DNA of 64,000 nucleotides from Fimenecus sp045655645 (GTDB taxonomy: Bacteria > Bacillota > Clostridia > Oscillospirales > Acutalibacteraceae): the NCBI GenBank assembly GCA_045655645.1, contig JAZOPS010000051.1, positions 66,553-130,552 of the forward strand. The letters are read 5' to 3'. A program made the position numbers and the translations under genes. The notes under the pieces are model-generated. The model was not told where the DNA came from. It was given only the letters and a program-made list of their open reading frames with translations, and ran no database searches. Positions 15,602 through 24,170 of this stretch are shown piece by piece. The stretch's first letter is position 1; every line of letters begins with the position of its first letter.

Positions 15602-16777
15602 ATGTCAATCATTAATGCACTCATTGATTTATTCAATGATTCCAATTTTTTAAACCTTGCGTGGCAAAATTGGGTAATGATTCTTGTGACATTTGTCCTT
15701 TTCTACTTAGCTGTTGTAAAGAAATTTGAACCATTACTTTTATTGCCAATCGCATTTGGTATGCTTCTTGTTAACATTTATCCTGAAATTATGTATGACC
15801 CACTTATGATGTCATCTTATGAAGGTGAAGTTGTCGAAGGTGCTCATTGGTATGACGCAGGTGTTTTAAGACTTATCTATGCCGGCGTTAAATCAAGTAT
15901 CTTCCCTTGCCTTATCTTCATGGGCGTTGGTGCAATGACAGACTTCGGTCCTCTTCTTGCTAACCCATCAAGCCTTTTGCTTGGTGCTGCTGCTCAGTTG
16001 GGTATTTATGTTGCATTCTTACTTGCAATCCTTTCAGGACAGTTCACACCACAAGAAGCTGCATCTATCGCTATTATCGGTGGTGCAGACGGTCCTACTG
16101 CAATTTTCCTTACTGGTAAACTTGCTCCACAACTTTTAGGACCAATCGCAGTTGCTGCTTATTCATATATGGCGTTGATTCCTCTTATTCAACCGCCTAT
16201 TATGAAAGCTCTCACAACTAAAAAAGAACGCGAAATCAAGATGAATCAGCTTCGCACAGTTAGTAAAGCTGAAAAAATCATCTTCCCAATTGTTGTTACT
16301 GTTATCTGTGTTCTTATTCTTCCATCAGTTGCTCCCCTTCTTGGTTTCCTTATGCTTGGTAACCTTTTCAAAGAAAGTGGTGTTACTGACAGACTTTCAG
16401 ACACAGCACAGAACGCACTTTGCAACATCGTAACAATCCTTCTTGGTGTTACTGTTGGTGCAACTGCAGAAGGTAGAACATTCCTTGACCTTAAAACATT
16501 GCTTATTATCGGTCTTGGTTTGATTGCATTTGCATTCTCAACAGCTGGTGGTGTTCTCTTTGCTAAGCTTCTCAATGTTGTTACAGGTGGCAAAGTTAAC
16601 CCACTTATTGGTTCAGCTGGTGTTTCTGCTGTTCCTATGGCTGCTCGTGTTTCACAGGTTGAGGGTAGAAAGTATAACCCTTCAAACTTCCTTTTGATGC
16701 ACGCAATGGGTCCCAACGTTGCAGGTGTTATCGGTTCTGCTGTTGCAGCAGGTTTCTTGCTTTCACAATTCGGTTAA
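15602..16777 (+). CDS. oadB: Na+-translocating decarboxylase beta subunit
   Basis: This 391-aa polytopic membrane protein decarboxylates carboxybiotin and couples it to Na+ export. About nine helices are visible. The family signatures are GGADGPTAIFLTGKLAP, with the functional Asp, and the C-terminal SAGVSAVPMAARV region. Sodium pumped here can drive ATP synthase or Na+-coupled transporters such as the sugar and phosphate carriers in this window. It is the last gene of the operon, 14 bp after the biotin carrier, and is followed by a strong terminator. Homologous GcdB/MmdB subunits serve other substrates; the OadA-type alpha subunit here points to oxaloacetate. Confidence 0.94.
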   Translation: MSIINALIDLFNDSNFLNLAWQNWVMILVTFVLFYLAVVKKFEPLLLLPIAFGMLLVNIYPEIMYDPLMMSSYEGEVVEGAHWYDAGVLRLIYAGVKSSIFPCLIFMGVGAMTDFGPLLANPSSLLLGAAAQLGIYVAFLLAILSGQFTPQEAASIAIIGGADGPTAIFLTGKLAPQLLGPIAVAAYSYMALIPLIQPPIMKALTTKKEREIKMNQLRTVSKAEKIIFPIVVTVICVLILPSVAPLLGFLMLGNLFKESGVTDRLSDTAQNALCNIVTILLGVTVGATAEGRTFLDLKTLLIIGLGLIAFAFSTAGGVLFAKLLNVVTGGKVNPLIGSAGVSAVPMAARVSQVEGRKYNPSNFLLMHAMGPNVAGVIGSAVAAGFLLSQFG

Positions 16778-16798
16778 TTCAAACACATTTGAATATAG

Positions 16799-16832
16799 AA
16801 AAAACCGTAGTCGATTTGACTACGGTTTTTTT
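16799..16832. terminator. Bidirectional terminator between oadB and sfsA
   Basis: AAAACCGTAGTC / GACTACGGTTTT is a perfect 12-bp stem with a 5-nt loop, flanked by A and T runs; the genes on each side converge. Confidence 0.93.
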
Positions 16833-17505
16833 ATATCTTTATGAGAATTGGATTTCGAATTTTAATCGTATCAGGTGTCACAGCACAATCATAAGCTAGT
16901 GGAATTACACCATTTTCTTTTGCTTGTTTCAATGCATCGGCAAACTGTGGATGTGTTTCTTTATTAGGTTCAAAGTATTTCACATCTAACATCTGAACAA
17001 CAAATAAAACATAGGCTTTAAACCCCTCTTTAACAGCTTTTTGCAGTTCATTGAGATGTTTAACTCCACGCTCGGTTGGAGCATCAGGAAAGCGCACTAC
17101 GCCATCATTTTCAAGAGTTACGCCTTTGACTTCTATGAAAATCTTTTCCGTTTCAGTTTCAATATAAATATCAAAGCGAGAGTTTCCGTACTTGTATTCG
17201 GGTTTTATCTTTTTAATATCACTAAAAAGTTTTGGCATAAATTCAAGTGCAACTTTATTCACGACTTGACTATCCATATTGATTAGTCTGTCGCCCTTTT
17301 GCACTGCAATAAGGTCATATCCTGTTTTTCTGTTTGGGTTAGAGCTTTTTTCAAGATAAACTGTTGAACCTTTTAAAAGCAATTCTCGGCATCTACCAGT
17401 GTTTTTTACATGGCATACTTCTTCTTTGCCATTTATATCACAAATTGCAATAAAACGATTAGGTCTTTCAAGAAAAATACCTTTTATAATGTTTTCATAT
17501 TTCAT
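16831..17505 (-). CDS. sfsA: DNA/RNA nuclease SfsA family protein
   Basis: The 224-aa protein is a full-length SfsA: an N-terminal OB-like part with FLERPNRFIAI and HVKNTGRCRELL, then a PD-(D/E)xK-type nuclease core with SRFDIY, IEVKGVTL and FPDAPTERGVKHL. SfsA was first linked to maltose regulation in E. coli and later described as a nucleic-acid-binding or nuclease protein; its role in Clostridia is unclear. Its weak Shine-Dalgarno GGTG lies directly after the T run of the upstream terminator, so termination readthrough and translation may be linked. Confidence 0.92.
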   Translation of the reverse strand: MKYENIIKGIFLERPNRFIAICDINGKEEVCHVKNTGRCRELLLKGSTVYLEKSSNPNRKTGYDLIAVQKGDRLINMDSQVVNKVALEFMPKLFSDIKKIKPEYKYGNSRFDIYIETETEKIFIEVKGVTLENDGVVRFPDAPTERGVKHLNELQKAVKEGFKAYVLFVVQMLDVKYFEPNKETHPQFADALKQAKENGVIPLAYDCAVTPDTIKIRNPILIKI

Positions 17506-17513
17506 AATTCACC

Positions 17514-17544
17514 AAAAAAGACGGTGGTAAAACCTACCACCGTC
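17514..17544 (-). terminator. Rho-independent terminator after the GPH symporter gene
   Basis: GACGGTGGTA / TACCACCGTC, 10-bp perfect stem and 5-nt loop, with six T residues on the minus strand. The sfsA start codon follows nine bases later. Confidence 0.88.
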
Positions 17545-17562
17545 CGATATTTTATAAATCGA

Positions 17563-19131
17563 TTATTCAGCTTTAGCAGCTTCTTTTCTTGCAGCAATTT
17601 CCGCAACCATCTGTGCCTGTTTCTTTTCTGTAATTGTGTAGAAAAGCATTGGGATGATTGTACCAACCATACTGAGAGCACCAGCAAGAATAAGAACATT
17701 CCAAAGTGTCTGTTCACCTTCTGGTGTAATTGCAGGAGTTGCTTCCGGGTTAATCTTTGCCCAGCTGAATGCCATAACACCAACGAAAGCACCAACAGCC
17801 ATACCAACCTTATTGATAAGAGTCTGCATAGCGAAGCAAATACCTTCACCACGTTCGCCTGTTTTCCATTCAAGGTAGTCAACTGTGTCACCAATCATAG
17901 CATATGTGATGATGTTGTTAACACCCTGTGGGATACCAAGAAGAACAAGACCGATAGCACAAACAACAAGTTTCCATGGAGCATCGTAACCGATGAAGTA
18001 CATAGCAAACATAACTACTGCGCCAAGTACATGAACACCAATATATGCCCATTTCTTTGTAAATTTCTTTGACATCCAAGGAACGAGAATTGAAGCTACA
18101 AGACCACCTGGAACAACCATAAGAGTGATAAGACCATACAAACCTTCGTCTTTAAGAACATATTTTGCGAAGTAAAGACCACCTGTGTATGTATAAACCA
18201 TTCTTGCGCCACCGAGAACACCTGAAATAACAACAAGAAGAAGTTCTTTATTCTTGAAGAGGAGCTTCAAGTTGTGACCAAGACTTGGTGGTGCATCTGT
18301 TGTTGTGAAACGTTCTCTTGTGTGTTTAAAGCCATAGAAGAACATTGGAATTGCTGTGATAGTAAATACAAGAGCACAGATAAAGTATGTGTATTTAAGT
18401 GTGTCCGCATTATCCTGAATGAATTCTGGCATAACTGTACCAATAAATGTTTTTGCTTGTTCAGCTGTAACACCAAGGTCAGCTACAATCTTATCAATAT
18501 CATTTTCTGTATATTTGAATTTTGAAGTAACTGCACCAGTGATAATTGGAACACCAACTGTAACAAGACCTGCACCTAATGTGCAAAGAAGACGAGTGAT
18601 TGTAAGAAGATTACCACGAACTACTGTGTCATTTGACATACAAGTTGAGAGGCCCCAATAAGGAACGTCAGCAATTGTGTATGCAACAGACCACATTGTA
18701 TAAATAGCTGCGATAATAACGAATGTTGAAAGTGTTTTTGCTGGCAATGGAATAAAGCATGCAATTGTCATTACAGCAATTGGAATAGCCATCCATTTAA
18801 GATATGGACGACATTTACCCCACTTGGTTCTGGTTCGGTCAACAACTGAGCCCATGATAGGGTCATTAAGTGCGTCAAAAATACGAACGCCGAGCATTAA
18901 GAAAGCAACCGCTGTTGCACCATTAAGGGCACCAAAGATCCCACCTTCCTGAACACTACCAAAAAGGAGAGCATCAGTCATAAAGATTGTGATATATGAA
19001 CCGATGATTGTGCAAATAAAGTTCTGGCCAAAACCTGTTACACCATAAGCAAGTGCTTCTTTTGGTTGAAGACTTGAAGGGTCATTAGGATTTGTACCGT
19101 AGAGCTTATGCAAAAGGTTATTGAGTTTCAT
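17563..19131 (-). CDS. GPH-family cation:sugar symporter (MFS)
   Basis: The 522-aa protein has twelve predicted membrane helices and the signature of the glycoside-pentoside-hexuronide:cation (MelB-type) family: RIFDALNDPIMGSVVDRT followed by KWGKCRPYLKW. Members import oligosaccharides with Na+ or H+. The sugar cannot be inferred. A hydrophilic insert at residues about 215-250 and a Lys/Glu-rich C-terminus are seen. The gene is monocistronic with its own promoter and terminator. Nearby glycosidases make a glycan degradation link plausible. Confidence 0.9.
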   Translation of the reverse strand: MKLNNLLHKLYGTNPNDPSSLQPKEALAYGVTGFGQNFICTIIGSYITIFMTDALLFGSVQEGGIFGALNGATAVAFLMLGVRIFDALNDPIMGSVVDRTRTKWGKCRPYLKWMAIPIAVMTIACFIPLPAKTLSTFVIIAAIYTMWSVAYTIADVPYWGLSTCMSNDTVVRGNLLTITRLLCTLGAGLVTVGVPIITGAVTSKFKYTENDIDKIVADLGVTAEQAKTFIGTVMPEFIQDNADTLKYTYFICALVFTITAIPMFFYGFKHTRERFTTTDAPPSLGHNLKLLFKNKELLLVVISGVLGGARMVYTYTGGLYFAKYVLKDEGLYGLITLMVVPGGLVASILVPWMSKKFTKKWAYIGVHVLGAVVMFAMYFIGYDAPWKLVVCAIGLVLLGIPQGVNNIITYAMIGDTVDYLEWKTGERGEGICFAMQTLINKVGMAVGAFVGVMAFSWAKINPEATPAITPEGEQTLWNVLILAGALSMVGTIIPMLFYTITEKKQAQMVAEIAARKEAAKAE

Positions 19132-19161
19132 AAAATCCCTCTTTCATAATATAATGAAAAT

Positions 19162-19190
19162 ATTATATCACAACGAATTATTTAATTCAA
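19162..19190 (-). promoter_or_regulatory. Sigma-A promoter of the GPH symporter gene
   Basis: TTGAAT and TATAAT are separated by 17 bp on the minus strand. An AT-rich inverted repeat (ATAATAT / ATATTAT) overlaps the -10 and downstream bases and might be an operator. Confidence 0.65.
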
Positions 19191-19224
19191 TGTTTTTTAA
19201 CAAAAAATGAACAGAAAAAAGCAT

Positions 19225-19254
19225 TAAAAAACTCCCCTATTTTCATAGGAGAGT
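19225..19254 (-). terminator. Rho-independent terminator after the M28 peptidase gene
   Basis: CTCTCCTAT / ATAGGGGAG (one mismatch) with a GAAA loop, followed by six T residues on the minus strand. Confidence 0.8.
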
Positions 19255-19269
19255 TTAATTTTTAGAAAA

Positions 19270-20484
19270 TTACTGTTTTGCGCCGTTGTCAAACATTTCA
19301 AGAGTTTTAACACTTGCTGCAAAGCAATCTGCAAGACATCCTTTATTGAGTTTTTCAGGAGTATCAAGTCTTGTATGATAGAAATCAGGAAGTGCGTGGT
19401 TAAGAGCTGTAACACCTGTTGAACGCATGCCTGCTTGTGCGAATGCTGCTGAGTCAGTTGCACCGCCAAGTGGTGGAACAACACCCTTGCCACAGTGAAT
19501 GCCGAGTTCCTGACAAGCTTCATAGTAAAGGTCTGAAACATCTTTATCAACTTTAACTGTTGAGTTAAGGTCACGATAGTTTACCTGCATATATTCAGGT
19601 TGTGTGATTGTATCATAAGAATAAACAAACGTTGGAACATCATTAAATTCATGAGCATGTGCTTCACACCATGCTTTAGCACCACGAAGACCTGCTTCTT
19701 CTGAACCTGTGAGAACAACACCGATTTCTGTGTTTTCAAGTTCAATACCTTCTTCTTTAAGTGCTTTAAGAATTGCGATACCGATATAGCAACCTGAGAG
19801 GTTATCATTAGCGCCATCAACAACTCTCTTTTTGTTCCACATAAAGTAGAGACCAAACCAGAATGGAACAAAGATAAGTCCCCAAAGACCAAGTTTTGTT
19901 GCAAGTGCAGCATCAGCACCACCTAATTTAATTGCAGCGATAACAATCATATAAATTGCACCAATAATGCAAAGGAACATATGAATGTCAAAACCAAGAT
20001 ATGTAAACTTATATTTGAATGGCCATTCCCAAGTTGCGTCAGGGTGACCGTTGAAGATAATTCTTCTTTTTACTTCGCCTGTTGGTTTCTTGAAACCAGC
20101 TGCATTGTGACCTGTTAATTCTTTGAAGCATTTATCAAGTGTTTTCTTGTAAAGACCGAATTGTAATACACAAAGAGTAAGACCAACCACAATGAAAATG
20201 ATTGAAAGTACAGGCATAAAGAAATATGATGCAAGTGCTAAGAAACAGCAAGTGATTGTAAAGTAAATCCAACCATAGAATGAGTCGGGATTTTCTTTGA
20301 ACTCGTCAACATAAACTTCGTCACAACCCAAGTCTTTCAACTGGTCTGCCATATATTCGCAAGCCTGTTGTTCACCTTTTGTACCTGGAGCTCTTTTTTC
20401 AAATTTTGTACAGATATGAGTGATTTCGTCAATCATAAACTGCGCAGCTTCATCTTTTTTGTCAATAATCTTTCTTAAATCCAT
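19270..20484 (-). CDS. Membrane-associated M28-family zinc metallopeptidase
   Basis: The 404-aa protein has the M28 aminopeptidase fold interrupted by membrane helices. Residues 1-70 resemble the peptidase N-terminus (KRAPGTKGEQQACEYMADQL). Hydrophobic segments lie at about residues 73-115 and 170-225. Zinc ligands can be assigned: His in FNGHPDA, Asp in DGANDNLSG, Glu pair in TGSEEAGLRG, Asp in GGATDSAAF and His in FYHTRLDT. No signal peptide is seen, so the two membrane hairpins may hold the active site at the membrane. It is transcribed from its own promoter just after the surface-protein operon; a role in maturing or recycling those proteins is possible but only by position. Confidence 0.85.
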   Translation of the reverse strand: MDLRKIIDKKDEAAQFMIDEITHICTKFEKRAPGTKGEQQACEYMADQLKDLGCDEVYVDEFKENPDSFYGWIYFTITCCFLALASYFFMPVLSIIFIVVGLTLCVLQFGLYKKTLDKCFKELTGHNAAGFKKPTGEVKRRIIFNGHPDATWEWPFKYKFTYLGFDIHMFLCIIGAIYMIVIAAIKLGGADAALATKLGLWGLIFVPFWFGLYFMWNKKRVVDGANDNLSGCYIGIAILKALKEEGIELENTEIGVVLTGSEEAGLRGAKAWCEAHAHEFNDVPTFVYSYDTITQPEYMQVNYRDLNSTVKVDKDVSDLYYEACQELGIHCGKGVVPPLGGATDSAAFAQAGMRSTGVTALNHALPDFYHTRLDTPEKLNKGCLADCFAASVKTLEMFDNGAKQ

Positions 20485-20514
20485 GAAGATTCCCCTTCCA
20501 AAATTTATGTTAAT

Positions 20515-20543
20515 ATTTTATCACATTAAATTGTAAAATGCAA
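20515..20543 (-). promoter_or_regulatory. Sigma-A promoter of the M28 peptidase gene
   Basis: TTGCAT and TAAAAT are separated by 17 bp on the minus strand, starting two bases after the terminator of the surface-protein operon. Confidence 0.6.
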
Positions 20544-20544
20544 T

Positions 20545-20574
20545 AAAAAAAGCAGACTAAAAGTCTGCTTTTTA
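20545..20574 (-). terminator. Terminator of the surface-protein operon
   Basis: AGCAGACT / AGTCTGCT with a 3-nt loop and flanking A/T runs; it follows the stop codon of the thrombospondin-repeat gene by ten bases. Confidence 0.88.
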
Positions 20575-20583
20575 ATTAAACCT

Positions 20584-22584
20584 TTATTCAGCAATAACTT
20601 CGCGTTCATCTTCTTCGTCTTTTTTTCGTTTAAAGATAATTAGAATAACGAAAAACAAGCTCAAAGCCATTAATGAAATAATTGTAATTGGTTGACCAAA
20701 GTACTCAACGAATGTGTATGGAATATCAATAATAGGAACATCTTTTTTAGGTCCTCCGATTGTGATTACAACGCCATCGTTATCTTCGTCACCATCAGGT
20801 GTTCCGTCATAATCATCAATATGTCCGTCGCCGTCTGAATCGGGGTCTTTTGAATCAGTGATACCATCATTATCGTCATCGTCGTCATCCTTATCAGGAA
20901 TACCGTCGCCGTCTGTATCCTTTTTATCATCATCGCCGTCATCGTCATTGTCACCATCATAAAGTGGTCCGTCAGGAAGACCATCGTTATCGTCATCGTC
21001 GTCTTCGATATCAGGAATACCATCACCATCAGTATCACGCTCCGGACTGTCGGAGTCATCTACATCAGGAATTCCGTCACCGTCGTCGTCTGCGTCCCTA
21101 TCGTCATCAATGCCGTCATTGTCGTCATCATCGTCGATTCTGTCAGGTGTACCATCACCATCTGTATCACGGTCAGGATGGTCAGGGTCGTCCCTATCTG
21201 GAATGCCGTCGTTATCATCATCTGAATCGTCGTCATCCTTTATGCCATCGTTATCGTCATCGTCGTCGATTCTGTCAGGCGTACCATCACCGTCTGTATC
21301 ACGGTCAGGATGGTCAGGGTCATCTTTATCGGGAATACCGTCGCCATCATCATCAGGGTCAGGAATATTATTTAAATCATCATTTCCATCAGGAAGACCG
21401 TCGTTGTCATCATCGTCGTCAACGCTGTCGGGAATACCGTCACCGTCTGTATCACGGTCAGGATGGTCAGGGTCGTCCTGGTCAAGAATACCGTCGTTAT
21501 CGTCGTCAGTATCTTTTGTATCAAAAATACCGTCGTCATCATCGTCAGGGTCACTTCTATCAGGAACACCGTCACTATCTGTGTCACGGTCAGGATGATT
21601 CGGGTCGTTTTTATCAGGTATGCCGTCGCCGTCGTCATCTAAGTCATTGTCGTCATCGAGTCCATCATTATCGTCATCAGGGTCGATTGCATCCGGCAAA
21701 CCATCGCCGTCTGTATCACGATTTGGGTGGTCAGGGTCATCCTTATCAAGAATTCCGTCACCATCATCATCAGGGTCAGGAGTTACATTAGGATTTGGGA
21801 TATCAGGGTCACCATCAGGGTCTTTAAACTCAGGAACATTAGGGTCCCCCGGGTCAGTATCGTCTGGGTCCTTATCAGGAATTCCATTCTTGTCATTATC
21901 TACAATGCTAAAATCTAAATAAATCTTTTCAGCATCAAAAGGAACAAGTACAACTTGTGTGCCATCAGATGCAGTTGTAAGAGTTACTTCTTTAACATCG
22001 GCTCTTTCAATTACAAAAGAAACGTTTGCAAGAACTTCGCCATCTTTTGAAATTGTAACAAGATGTTTACCATCAGCAATATCTTTCACAAGATATCGTC
22101 CATCAGCATTGGTTTTTGCTGTTACACCGCCAAAGTCAAAGCTTAGCTCGGCACCTTTGACTTCTTTCTTACCAAGATAAACAGTACCTTCAATATCCAC
22201 CTTGCTACACTTATCATTAGGGTCAGAAGAACATTTTTCAAAAACAACTTTAACAAAGACATCATTAACAATATTTGTAATTTTAAGATTGCCACTGACA
22301 AATTGTTCTGTAACATCAGCGCCATTTACTTCAATGCTTTCAATGTGATAGCCGTTTTCATAAATTACGCCAAGGTCGATTTCACCAAATCTATTAATAT
22401 TAAATTGTGTACCATCAGGGCATAACTTACCATTTACAAGCACATAACCGCCATCATTATAAATAACGGTAACTGAGTGCTCATAAGGAACTGATGTTGA
22501 AATAACCGTATTCCCGGCAAATGCTGGTATCGCCATAACAAACACCATAGCTAAAGCCACAATGATACTTATTGCTTTTTTCAA
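20584..22584 (-). CDS. Membrane-anchored surface protein with thrombospondin type-3 Asp-rich stalk
   Basis: The 666-aa product starts at a TTG at 22584 with AAGGAGGTG seven bases upstream. Residues 1-23 are a signal peptide. Residues about 30-120 form a beta-rich head, about 130-205 a carboxypeptidase-regulatory-like domain (IEGTVYLGKKEVKGAELSF, then TNADGRYLVKDI). Residues about 225-605 are Asp-rich thrombospondin type-3 repeats, with higher-order units containing DPDHPDRDTDGDG and a following DDDDDNDG; six such units are seen. A single helix (about residues 628-650) and a short charged tail anchor it. Each repeat should bind Ca2+, giving a rigid stalk. No LPXTG motif is present. It is the last gene of the tandem surface-protein operon and probably displays or tethers its partners. 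Confidence 0.88.
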   Translation of the reverse strand: MKKAISIIVALAMVFVMAIPAFAGNTVISTSVPYEHSVTVIYNDGGYVLVNGKLCPDGTQFNINRFGEIDLGVIYENGYHIESIEVNGADVTEQFVSGNLKITNIVNDVFVKVVFEKCSSDPNDKCSKVDIEGTVYLGKKEVKGAELSFDFGGVTAKTNADGRYLVKDIADGKHLVTISKDGEVLANVSFVIERADVKEVTLTTASDGTQVVLVPFDAEKIYLDFSIVDNDKNGIPDKDPDDTDPGDPNVPEFKDPDGDPDIPNPNVTPDPDDDGDGILDKDDPDHPNRDTDGDGLPDAIDPDDDNDGLDDDNDLDDDGDGIPDKNDPNHPDRDTDSDGVPDRSDPDDDDDGIFDTKDTDDDNDGILDQDDPDHPDRDTDGDGIPDSVDDDDDNDGLPDGNDDLNNIPDPDDDGDGIPDKDDPDHPDRDTDGDGTPDRIDDDDDNDGIKDDDDSDDDNDGIPDRDDPDHPDRDTDGDGTPDRIDDDDDNDGIDDDRDADDDGDGIPDVDDSDSPERDTDGDGIPDIEDDDDDNDGLPDGPLYDGDNDDDGDDDKKDTDGDGIPDKDDDDDDNDGITDSKDPDSDGDGHIDDYDGTPDGDEDNDGVVITIGGPKKDVPIIDIPYTFVEYFGQPITIISLMALSLFFVILIIFKRKKDEEDEREVIAE
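20780..21910 (-). repeat. In-frame tandem repeat block coding for thrombospondin type-3 repeats
   Basis: The DNA is a degenerate tandem array of GAT/GAC-rich units encoding the Asp-rich stalk. Higher-order units of roughly 50 codons recur, for example those around 21160-21210, 21290-21340 and 21440-21490, which share a nearly identical stretch. Near-identity between some units suggests ongoing duplication or homogenisation. It is a coding repeat, not a CRISPR. Confidence 0.85.
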
Positions 22585-22630
22585 TGAAATCCACCTCCTT
22601 AACTAATTCTTTTTAGAAAAATTACGGAGT

Positions 22631-23131
22631 TTATGATTCAGAATACTCTACAGTATATGTGATTGTACCTGTATATGCACCAACTGGAGCAGCTCCGAAC
22701 CCTGCAACTGTAATTGTTGCGTCTGTTCCACCCATATCAGATGCTTTTGCACCATCATTTACGCCTGTAAATGTTGTTTCGCCTGCACCTGTAAGTGTAT
22801 ATTTAAGTGTTGCTGTTGTATCAGCATTAGTCATAACACCGTTGTTTGCGTCATCAGTATCAGCATCATAAGCAACATCAACATTAACCGAAGCACCAAC
22901 AAGAAGTTGTGATGTAACTGAATAGCTTGCATCATAAGCTGTTGTTTCGTCACCCCAAACAACTGAAATTGTTGCAGGGATTTGAACTGTGTATGATGCG
23001 TCTGTTGTTGCATCATAAGTTGTTTCAACATTAACAATATTTTCACCGACAACAGCTGTTTCTGCAAATGCAGGAACTGTAACTGCCATCATCATAACGA
23101 GTGCTAATGCAATAGAAATAATCTTTTTCAT
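22631..23131 (-). CDS. Tandem secreted beta-domain protein, copy 1
   Basis: Copy 1 (166 aa) has a signal peptide at residues 1-23 ending PAFA and a mature domain that follows the array pattern: YTVQIPATISVVWGDE, then YSVTSQLLVGASVNVDV, a YTL segment, and an ending of the type VGAYTGTITYTVEY. It is the most like the C-terminal domain of the 1818-aa protein, which ends with the same PVGAY element, while copies 2-6 have a W-x-x-A element there. It lacks the EF-like loop. AAAGGAG lies nine bases before the ATG. Function unknown; probably a secreted beta-sandwich building block. Confidence 0.85.
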   Translation of the reverse strand: MKKIISIALALVMMMAVTVPAFAETAVVGENIVNVETTYDATTDASYTVQIPATISVVWGDETTAYDASYSVTSQLLVGASVNVDVAYDADTDDANNGVMTNADTTATLKYTLTGAGETTFTGVNDGAKASDMGGTDATITVAGFGAAPVGAYTGTITYTVEYSES

Positions 23132-23150
23132 AATAAATTACTCCTTTGAA

Positions 23151-23639
23151 TTAAGCGATTTCTGCTGTAAATGTAAGAGTGTCTGTGTAGCTATCGATTG
23201 CAACTGATTTCCAATCGTTAAGAGCAACTTTAACTGTTACCTTTGCTGTATCATCATAAACTGCTGAATCTGCTGTGAATATTGCATTTTCAAGTGTGTA
23301 ACCAAGTGAGCCACCTGCTGTGCTTGTCATTTTATAAGCACCATCAGCGTCAGTTACTGTAACCTTAACTGCGTCACCTGTTTTAAGCTGACTTGCAACT
23401 GCATATTCAATGTCAGTTGAAGTTGCTTCCCAAGGAAGTGTCTGAGTTGCAGGGATTGTAACTGTATACCAAGCTGCCTCAGTATCACCAATACCGTCAT
23501 TGTCAGTATCTTTCTTTGTATCTGTATTGATTATTGTATCACTACCTGCATTTGAGCCACCTGTAACAGCTGCAAAAGCAGGAACACAGATTGCCATCAT
23601 CATTACAATAGCCATAGCAATTGCTAAAATCTTTTTCAT
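23151..23639 (-). CDS. Tandem secreted beta-domain protein, copy 2, with Ca-loop
   Basis: Copy 2 (162 aa): signal peptide 1-23, then a short variable segment with an EF-hand-like loop at residues 44-54 (DTDNDGIGD), then YTVTIPATQTLPWEA, YAVASQLKTGDAVKVTV and the ending SYTDTLTFTAEI. The Trp position is kept although the usual Gly after it is Glu. The loop stands at exactly the same residues as in copy 6. RBS AGAGGT; 19 bp before copy 1. Confidence 0.85.
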   Translation of the reverse strand: MKKILAIAMAIVMMMAICVPAFAAVTGGSNAGSDTIINTDTKKDTDNDGIGDTEAAWYTVTIPATQTLPWEATSTDIEYAVASQLKTGDAVKVTVTDADGAYKMTSTAGGSLGYTLENAIFTADSAVYDDTAKVTVKVALNDWKSVAIDSYTDTLTFTAEIA

Positions 23640-23665
23640 TTTAATTACCTCTTTTATGAAATCTA

Positions 23666-24148
23666 TTAAATATCTGTAAGCTCTGCATTGAATGTTAATG
23701 TTCCCACATAATTATCAATTGATGCTTTCTCCCAATTAGTAGTAGGAATCTGCACCATTACGCTTGATGTTTCTGCGTTTTCAGGAAGAATAACAGAATT
23801 TTTTGTAGTGTATTCTGTTGTACCCTCTTTTAAAGAATATTCAAGGAATGCGGTATTAGTAGCATTTTTCATTTTACCATCAGTATCAGCAGTTACCGTA
23901 ACTTTTACACCTTTTCCTGTTGCCAATTGACTGTAAACTGAATATTCAATTTCTTCTTCTGTTTGTCCCCAAGTAATTGTAGCAGTAGCAGGTATTGTTA
24001 CTGTAAAAGATGCACCAACTGTTGAACCGTCAACTCTTACAGGGGTACTGCCCATTGATGTAGTTGCATCAAGAGTGGCTGCAAAAACTGGAACGCAGAT
24101 TATAAACATCAGCACAAATGCCAGAGCTAATGAAAGTATTTTTTTCAT
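23666..24148 (-). CDS. Tandem secreted beta-domain protein, copy 3
   Basis: Copy 3 (160 aa): signal peptide 1-23, mature start LDATTSMGSTPV, then FTVTIPATATITWGQ, YSVYSQLATGKGVKVTV, NWEKASIDNY and the ending GTLTFNAEL. It has no Ca-loop. RBS GAGGG six bases before the ATG; it is 26 bp before copy 2. Residues after the signal resemble those of copies 4-6, suggesting these four share a more recent origin. Confidence 0.85.
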   Translation of the reverse strand: MKKILSLALAFVLMFIICVPVFAATLDATTSMGSTPVRVDGSTVGASFTVTIPATATITWGQTEEEIEYSVYSQLATGKGVKVTVTADTDGKMKNATNTAFLEYSLKEGTTEYTTKNSVILPENAETSSVMVQIPTTNWEKASIDNYVGTLTFNAELTDI

Positions 24149-24170
24149 ATTAAGCCCTCATTTCAAACAA

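Noticed and set aside
17914..19131. Prophage, integrase or transposase genes in the window
   Set aside because: None of the proteins carries recombinase, terminase or capsid motifs; only non-coding repeats and a MITE are seen.
20780..21910. Regular repeats that could suggest a CRISPR array
   Set aside because: Units are in-frame codon repeats without constant spacers, no cas genes are present, and they encode thrombospondin type-3 motifs.
20964..21922. Long open frames (up to 275 codons) on the plus strand opposite the stalk protein
   Set aside because: They arise because GAT/GAC repeats read in reverse give stop-free Arg/His or Ser/Pro runs; there is no ribosome site and the minus-strand gene is convincing.
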